Shown here piece by piece: positions 57,565 to 64,000 of a stretch of 64,000 nt of DNA. Both the position numbers and the translations under genes were made by a program. The stretch is from the NCBI RefSeq assembly GCF_000224145.3, contig NW_004190397.2, positions 167,033 to 231,032 on the forward strand, in the 5' to 3' direction. Under the pieces are notes generated by a model. The model was not told the origin of the DNA. It made no database searches and worked only from the letters and a program-made list of their open reading frames with translations. The first letter of the stretch is position 1. Each line of letters begins with the position of its first letter. The stretch comes from Ciona intestinalis. Its lineage: Eukaryota; Chordata; Ascidiacea; Phlebobranchia; Cionidae.

Positions 57565-60500
57565 AGCCAGTGCGACATTCCGATCTTAATAACGCGTGTA
57601 ATGTCCCAAATGTTGTTCTTCTTTTCCGTGGTTCATGTGACTTATTTAAAAACCTATACTTAAATGGAACATGTTGCTCCATTTTGGTATAAAAACATTA
57701 CAGCGGATTTTATTGAATACTATTCAAACTTGTTTACGCTTTGATAAATGTTCATAATATTCAAGCTTACCATTTTTGTATATAGGTATTTTTCCACAGT
57801 TTTAAATTATATATGTTATGGGAAAACATGTTATGAAAAAAAAACGATATGTTATGGAAAAACATGTTATGAAACCATGTTCGTAAAATGAAAATAATAA
57901 TATAATGATGTGTTATTAGAAAACATGTTTTAAGGCTATATGTTTTTTTAAATTAAAACTGATTTTAAAATAACTCAGTGAAGATTTTGGTTTCTGTTCA
58001 TAATTCATACCAAAGTTGTATAGAAATAGGTGGAAAAAATAACAAGAAAGCAGCAACTGTTAGCTTGTAGTGTTTTTCCGTTTAAAACAATATACACATT
58101 TTATTTATTTTTTATTGTTTCTAAATATAAAAACAAATAAAGAATAAATTGATGAAATACAATACGCCAACAAACAAATAGATGCGTAAAAAAATTGGGG
58201 GTTATAAAAAGGCTTTCCTAAATAATCCTTTAACCTAATGGAGAACATAAGTCGGGTATAATATCAAACAACATTGTATGCTTAAACACAATGGATCTTA
58301 AGACTTAGCACAGTCTCAGCCTTGTACTACCTAAGTTTTTTAGGCATGCAAGTGACTTTATGAATGCTCTATTAAACTGTAATCAATCACCCTTCCATGC
58401 ACATTGGCCTTTATTCCGGTCTTCTAGTCTACATGATGAATTATTTGTCAAGTAAATCCCATCACTCACTGAAGCAAGCGTCTATGGTCAAATATTTGAA
58501 CAATTTCCTTTCATATCACACAATTTACTTTACCATTCTACAATACACCTTTGTAAGACATAGGCGAACCAAAAATCGACTTTTAAGTCTCTAATCCGGA
58601 TTTTTAACCGCTAGATGTCGGAAGAAGTGCAAATAATTTGACAGTTCTGTGGCGTCCCTCCAAAAATTACTGCCAAACAGTTTATCTGTATACAAAGATT
58701 GTTTTGGATACAGTAAAGACCGTGGAATTAAACCCCCACATACTAGTCATTTATCAAATTCATATAGCTCGGATTTGTAAATACTTGAAATTTAATACAC
58801 CTGCAAAACAAAACACATTTTGATCATTTTTATACGTATATTTAAAAAAAAAATTGAGATGTTTCACTATATTTTTTAAGTAATTGTAACAACTTTGGTG
58901 AAGCGTCACACTTTCACTTGCCTCGTTATCTTATTATCTCGCGAACTTTGTGCGACCTTGCCCTTTAATGTCGTCATAAATAACACTCCCAGCTGCTTCT
59001 ACAAGTTTAACAGCTGGCCTTAATATCACATTCCACCCCGGTACCTTAAGCAAAATACTGTATGATTGATCACCTTAAACCTACAGCGGGTCATATTTCA
59101 ATATCGTAATCCAAAACATCCCGATACGACCATGTACATGATGTTGCGAGATTAAGGACGCTTTAAAAGCGGTTTGCAAGCGATGTACTGAGCTCTAAAG
59201 ATAATGCTATTTTTTAAGTAGCAATCTCTCATAACTTGGTCCACTTTGCGGTTTAATGTTTTTAATGTAGACATAATTTGTATTAAGTTTTAAAAATAAG
59301 CCTATTTTTAAACAGTTTTAAAATATTTTGGTCTTACCTCTAAGGCGACTTTTTAATATACATGTTTAGAAAACTATGAAATGAGAAAAAGTGTTTAAAT
59401 AAAATTATTTTACCGGAAATTGTTTTTTTCAGCTCAAAAATATAGGTCCAATTAATTGTGTATATAGGTAAAAGTGATAGTTTTGCAATAAATATTTAAC
59501 CTGCATATCGCCATTTACACAAGTAATGAATCATTGCATTTATATGTTTGTGCAGCCAACGAAGCCTTAATTTTCCACCTCCAATCGTGCGTCCGGACGT
59601 AGAGTACGTTGACACAATTCTTCTACACCGTTACGTGTGGCCCTTTGACGGATCGTGTAACCCAATCTGCGTGACCAATCAAACAACCAGCTTTTATCAC
59701 GTGACTGACCCGGCCAAAGGTATAAATCCTAACTGAAGCACTGTGCAAGTTTGCGGTGTCCTTGGATCAAATCCAAAACACAAGTCTTCGGTAAAAGGTT
59801 TACAGTACTCAGTGGTAACCCGTTTCCACCGGATACACCGCAAAGCACGTCCAATGCCAGACATACATGGCCTTAAGTATATACTCATGAACGAATCCTT
59901 GTTGTAAATGTTTGTCCTTCAATTAAATGCTGTTTCTACCTGACCACGTGCCAAATTGAGCGGCAATTCCCGAAAAATAGCAACGAGTGTGCAATGTTAT
60001 TCAAATAGTCACGTTCTGTTCTCAAAACATAAGCGCTCAGGACAAGGAACCCTATGAAGGTTCGCCAATTTCCTTTTAATGCCCTTTGCTAAAATTTCCT
60101 GTACTTTGTAACATTCCACTGCCACGACTATGGCAATACCTCGCAACGGTTTGGGTAAAGTAATTAAATATCCTCATTTTTAATTAGGTTCACCACACAG
60201 CCACACCCCGTCACGTCTTGCTCTTTAACGCCACAAGTGGACGTGCAAAAGCCGAAGAGTAGCAATGATCTAGGCACCTGCAAATGTAAGTATAGATCCT
60301 TCTTTATAAAGTTTATGTTTCCATCTAGGTTATTTCTAGTTGTATATCAAATATTCATATACTTACTTACACTATTAAAATAATCATACATATAGATACT
60401 ACTAGTTGTAAAACACATATGTTTCTAACTTACCAGGAATATTTGTAACTTACCCAATTTAAAACTAGTCTTATACTTATATTTTAAAATACGCGATTCT

Positions 60501-63500
60501 TAAGTTAAACCAATATTGCCCCCGAAAACACACAAACGTTTAGTTTAACAGCAAAACAAATGGTTAAACTTATATTAAACACATTGCTGATTCCATAAAC
60601 AAGTACTGAAAGTTCTAACTTTCGCTAAGCCCCAAAGCTGTGACTACACAACCTAATTCGCTTTGCAAAATGATAAGCTCTATAGTTTAAGTAAAGTATT
60701 AAAAAAGACAAAAAACGACACAACCAAATTCGCTTTACAAAATGGTTAAACCATATAGTTTAAGTAGGGTATTAAAAAAGTCTTATAAATGCGAAAAAGT
60801 CCAGCCGCCCATCCTTCTACGGTGGTCCATACACCATCGTTGTCAGCTTATCTACATAAGATCTTGGACAAACGAGCAATTCCTCTGCTTTTCAATAACA
60901 TGCTTCATCAACTGGTATCTCTCTCACCGGTCGAGCGAGTCTACTAGCCATTAATCCTAATCTATTGATAAGAAAACCGTACAAGTTCTTTAAGTGGCTT
61001 CGGCAGCAACAAGCCAGGCCCAATTAGGCGTCCCCAGAAAAGGGAAAATCGTTCAAAAACATCGAAAGGCAAAATTTGCGTAACCCGTACACGACTCACT
61101 ATACAAACACACTTTGAACGCACAGAAATCCGTGTATTAATGTTCCTTTAAAGTTAATTCAAAAACCAGTCAGCTTAACAGCGAAAAAGAAACAAATCGT
61201 CTGTCTATGTTCAGAGCACAATGTGAAAGAGTTATTGCCCCGCTAATAACCGACCAAATACGGCCATTGGTTAACCCGAAATGCCGGCAACTGAAACCTA
61301 AACAGCTATCATTAATCTTTGCTGAACCCAAAACACTGCATTCCGTACGCCTTTTAACTCACAAAGAAAAGTCAAATATTTTTACCCAGCGGCATGCAAA
61401 ACACGCGGGGCCAACTGGACATTATTTCGCGCTTAAATTTCGAACCTTGAAACCTAAAACCAAGTTCAAAAACCGTTGCTACAACTCGGATATGTTCTTG
61501 GTCTTTATTTCCTGTTAAAAACGGCAAAGACCACCATTGTAACGTTGGTGGCAAAAGGGATTAAATAGGATTAGCTAAGCAGATCTACTCCGGCTTAGAA
61601 AGCTCTCAACTTTGAGTGGTTTTCGTTTCAGCTTTGCTCTCTGCGCGGTCTCACTAAGCCAGCGTCTCCTTCAGATTAATCCAAATTTGTGTGCAGTGAT
61701 TACGAAGTTGCTTTAGAGCTTTAAACCATTTAACACTTCATCAAACCGCAACTGTAAAGCGAAATTAGCAAACCGATGTTAAATTAATCGCCTTCATAAT
61801 CCACCCAACGATATTTAAGCATTGACACAGCTCTATATGGACATTGCTGTTTTATTGCTTAAATTGAAATTTGTTTATAATTTCAACCTAAAAGTTTAAC
61901 ACTATTGCGAATATTTTATAAATGGTAATCTATATATAAATGTTGCAAAGATTATTTGTATTTTTTTAACTTGCACTTTGCGGTTTGGAAACTTGATAAT
62001 TAAGCAAAACAAGATTTACTTAAAATAAACTGAAAACACCCCGTTCACATAAGATGTCCCATCCCAATGTAAAACACGATTGAAAAATCGCTTTTCCCGC
62101 TTATGAATCACAATCTGCCACCTCTCCTTTGTGACGTCACAGAACAGGCGACGCGGAATACTCGAGCATGATTCAGACGCGATAGTTAAAGCGTAGAACG
62201 CATGGCGCGCAAAAGCTAACATAGATAAGGGAATGGGGTGAACGGAAGGTCGTATTGTAATTAATGATGGACAACAAATATTTCAAAAAACGTTAAAGGT
62301 TATTTAAAAATCATTTTAACATAGTAAAAACTGCCCCAAGTTGGAAATCTACGATTTACCCGTTTTGCTAAACTTTTAATTTATAGTTTAAAATTATAAT
62401 TCAGTATAAGGAAAAAACGATTAAAATTTAATTAATTTATCAAAGACTGTTAAAAATTATAACAACGCCCGTTTTGCATTGCAGTCTGTTTACGCATATT
62501 TTAACAAAGCGTAAAAATGCTATTTCCGTATTCTGTTCGTTTTATTGTTATTTTTTATATACCGTACAACGAATTCCCGTCTATAAAAACAAGCGTTTCT
62601 CCCTACACCATATTAGGTAAAGTAGGTACCCGTGTATGACACACTAGTCGGTTACGTCATAATGACTATTGTTTGTTGTTTCCGTTAGTCTGGATTTAAT
62701 GATTAAGTTGTCTGGTATGACATCACCAATCAATAAATCAATTAAAATAGAGCAAAAATACGCGGGGAACCACCGAGCGTGAAAATACAAATAGACACGT
62801 AACGATGACGTCATCATGCGGTTGACATTGATAGTGTGATGTCAACATTATAATCATTATGCTGTCAATCAGTTTTCTTCAATGTTTTTTGTAACAAATA
62901 AAATTTTACTCTGCAAGACCTATAGCCCAAAAATGTTAGAAAAATGAAAGGCTAAAAAACGAGAAATTATATAACTTTCCAGACCACAATTATTCTGAAT
63001 TGTTTCAATACCACTTGTTTCTCTCATTACGCCATGACGTTCTAGTTTAATTAAAGACTTAATCATTCTCTCTTCAATGGTTTTGTTCTAAAGATCGCGT
63101 CCCTCACAAATTTCGATCTATAACAGATTGGGATTTCTTTAAGAATTCAATTAACGATTTGAGCACCATATGTCGCTACACAAACATGAATACCGTGCAT
63201 TCTGTGTAATAGCTTCAACCAAATGACCCGTAACAGTGTAGAGAATATAAATTATGATACCACGTCAATCATGTACGGGGGTAAACAGAAAGTGTATTTG
63301 CCCTCACCTAATGCTCATTTCGCAGGGCTGAGAATCAATCAAAAAGCTTGTAATAAAGATTTATAAAACGTTGCGCACGTTACAAGTTTAGATAAGAAAA
63401 CCTCACATAATTTAATATGAATGATTGTAACGTATTTATCCTCGCGTGGCGGGATACGACAGTCGTTATACCATCGGTGTTCTATTTCATATACCATCAT

Positions 63501-64000
63501 TAAAAAACGACTGTCGTTTTGCTGATTATTACCGTCCCTTCGTTGTTATCATGACCTTCGTTATCATAAACGCAAAGGTAAATTTATAATATATTCACAC
63601 ATGTTAAGTTTGTGTTTTAGTTCTTTTTTGGACTACTACTATCTAAATGACTGTGCATCAAGAGATGGTAATTAGCATAACATAAAAAATAGTTCACATA
63701 CTTGCGGGACCTAAGACCGAACTCCAACATTTAAAGTAATTATTTAAACTAGTTATAATTGCTGTCATAATGTAGGCAAGTATGCAAACATCAAAGCAAT
63801 GTAATAGAGTTAAAACAGTTCCAAATTGTGTATGCTTGTTGTAAACCTACAGTCATTAAGCTAAAGTGTAATCGCTCATTATGAAGTGACAGCTCTAGCT
63901 GATATAACAACAGTGAGGGGTAGGCTTGCACGCTTTTACAGTGTTTCAATGGGACTTGTACACTTATTGAACGAAAGAACATGTCAACGCTCATTTTTCA
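57565..64000. other. Gene-free region to the window end
   Basis: No exon with family character on either strand; frames at 58397, 60742, 61207 and 62016 lack domains. GC-richer parts at 59540-60250 and 60780-61680 stand out from the AT-rich background without a coding signal. Palindromic TGTGACGTCACA at 62130-62141 and GATGACGTCATC at 62804-62815 mark two small islands. A fragment of the 'cgttataacatgggtgttct' satellite-like family lies near 63460-63500. Confidence 0.5.

Noticed and set aside
61207-61518. 103-codon plus-strand frame as a gene
   Set aside because: No domain, no splice context and no periodic codon signal that I could see; probably a chance frame in a GC-richer stretch.

Overview
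The window looks like genomic DNA of a solitary ascidian, most likely Ciona (intestinalis type). This rests on a Pitx gene with two alternative first exons, small AT-rich introns, short intergenic distances on the left, and a dense load of short MITE- and SINE-like repeats. The species call comes from gene recognition and recalled knowledge of tunicate genomes, not from a database search. I rebuilt the spliced genes by eye from splice signals, reading phase and family similarity. Exon ends are given where the phase arithmetic closes.

Layout. 2.1-8.0 kb, minus: an alpha-arrestin (ARRDC) gene of 8 exons with two PPxY motifs. 8.0-12.3 kb: repeats, three assembly gaps and a two-exon piece of an MFS transporter (minus). 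12.4-17.2 kb, plus: a tandem pair of DHRS1-like short-chain dehydrogenases. The first copy has lost its 5' half to a gap; the second is complete with 8 exons. 17.8-23.3 kb, minus: a CD36/LIMP-2/SR-B family receptor of 13 exons. 24.4-28.3 kb, minus: cyclin H, 7 exons. 28.5-29.6 kb, minus: an intronless HDAC8, 219 bp upstream of cyclin H on the same strand, with no AATAAA between them. 33.2-46.1 kb, plus: Pitx, with first exons at 33.24 and 41.51 kb that splice with the same phase to shared exons carrying a K50 paired-class homeodomain and an OAR motif. 46.1-64 kb: about 18 kb with no gene I can recognise. It holds unique AT-rich DNA with a few GC-richer islands and looks like regulatory landscape.

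The left half is a compact set of housekeeping genes (trafficking adaptor, dehydrogenases, scavenger receptor, CDK-activating-kinase cyclin, deacetylase). The right half is one developmental regulator in a large non-coding domain. Two patterns separate the halves. About 15 copies of a ~190 bp TIR element stop at 38.7 kb. The palindrome TGACGTCA occurs ten times, nine of them to the right of 33 kb. I found no novel protein system. The best leads are the Pitx promoter architecture, the CRE-palindrome enrichment, the HDAC8-cyclin H pair with repeated acceptor-like sites, and the DHRS1 duplication cut by a gap. I recognised no retroviral, LTR or Polinton element.
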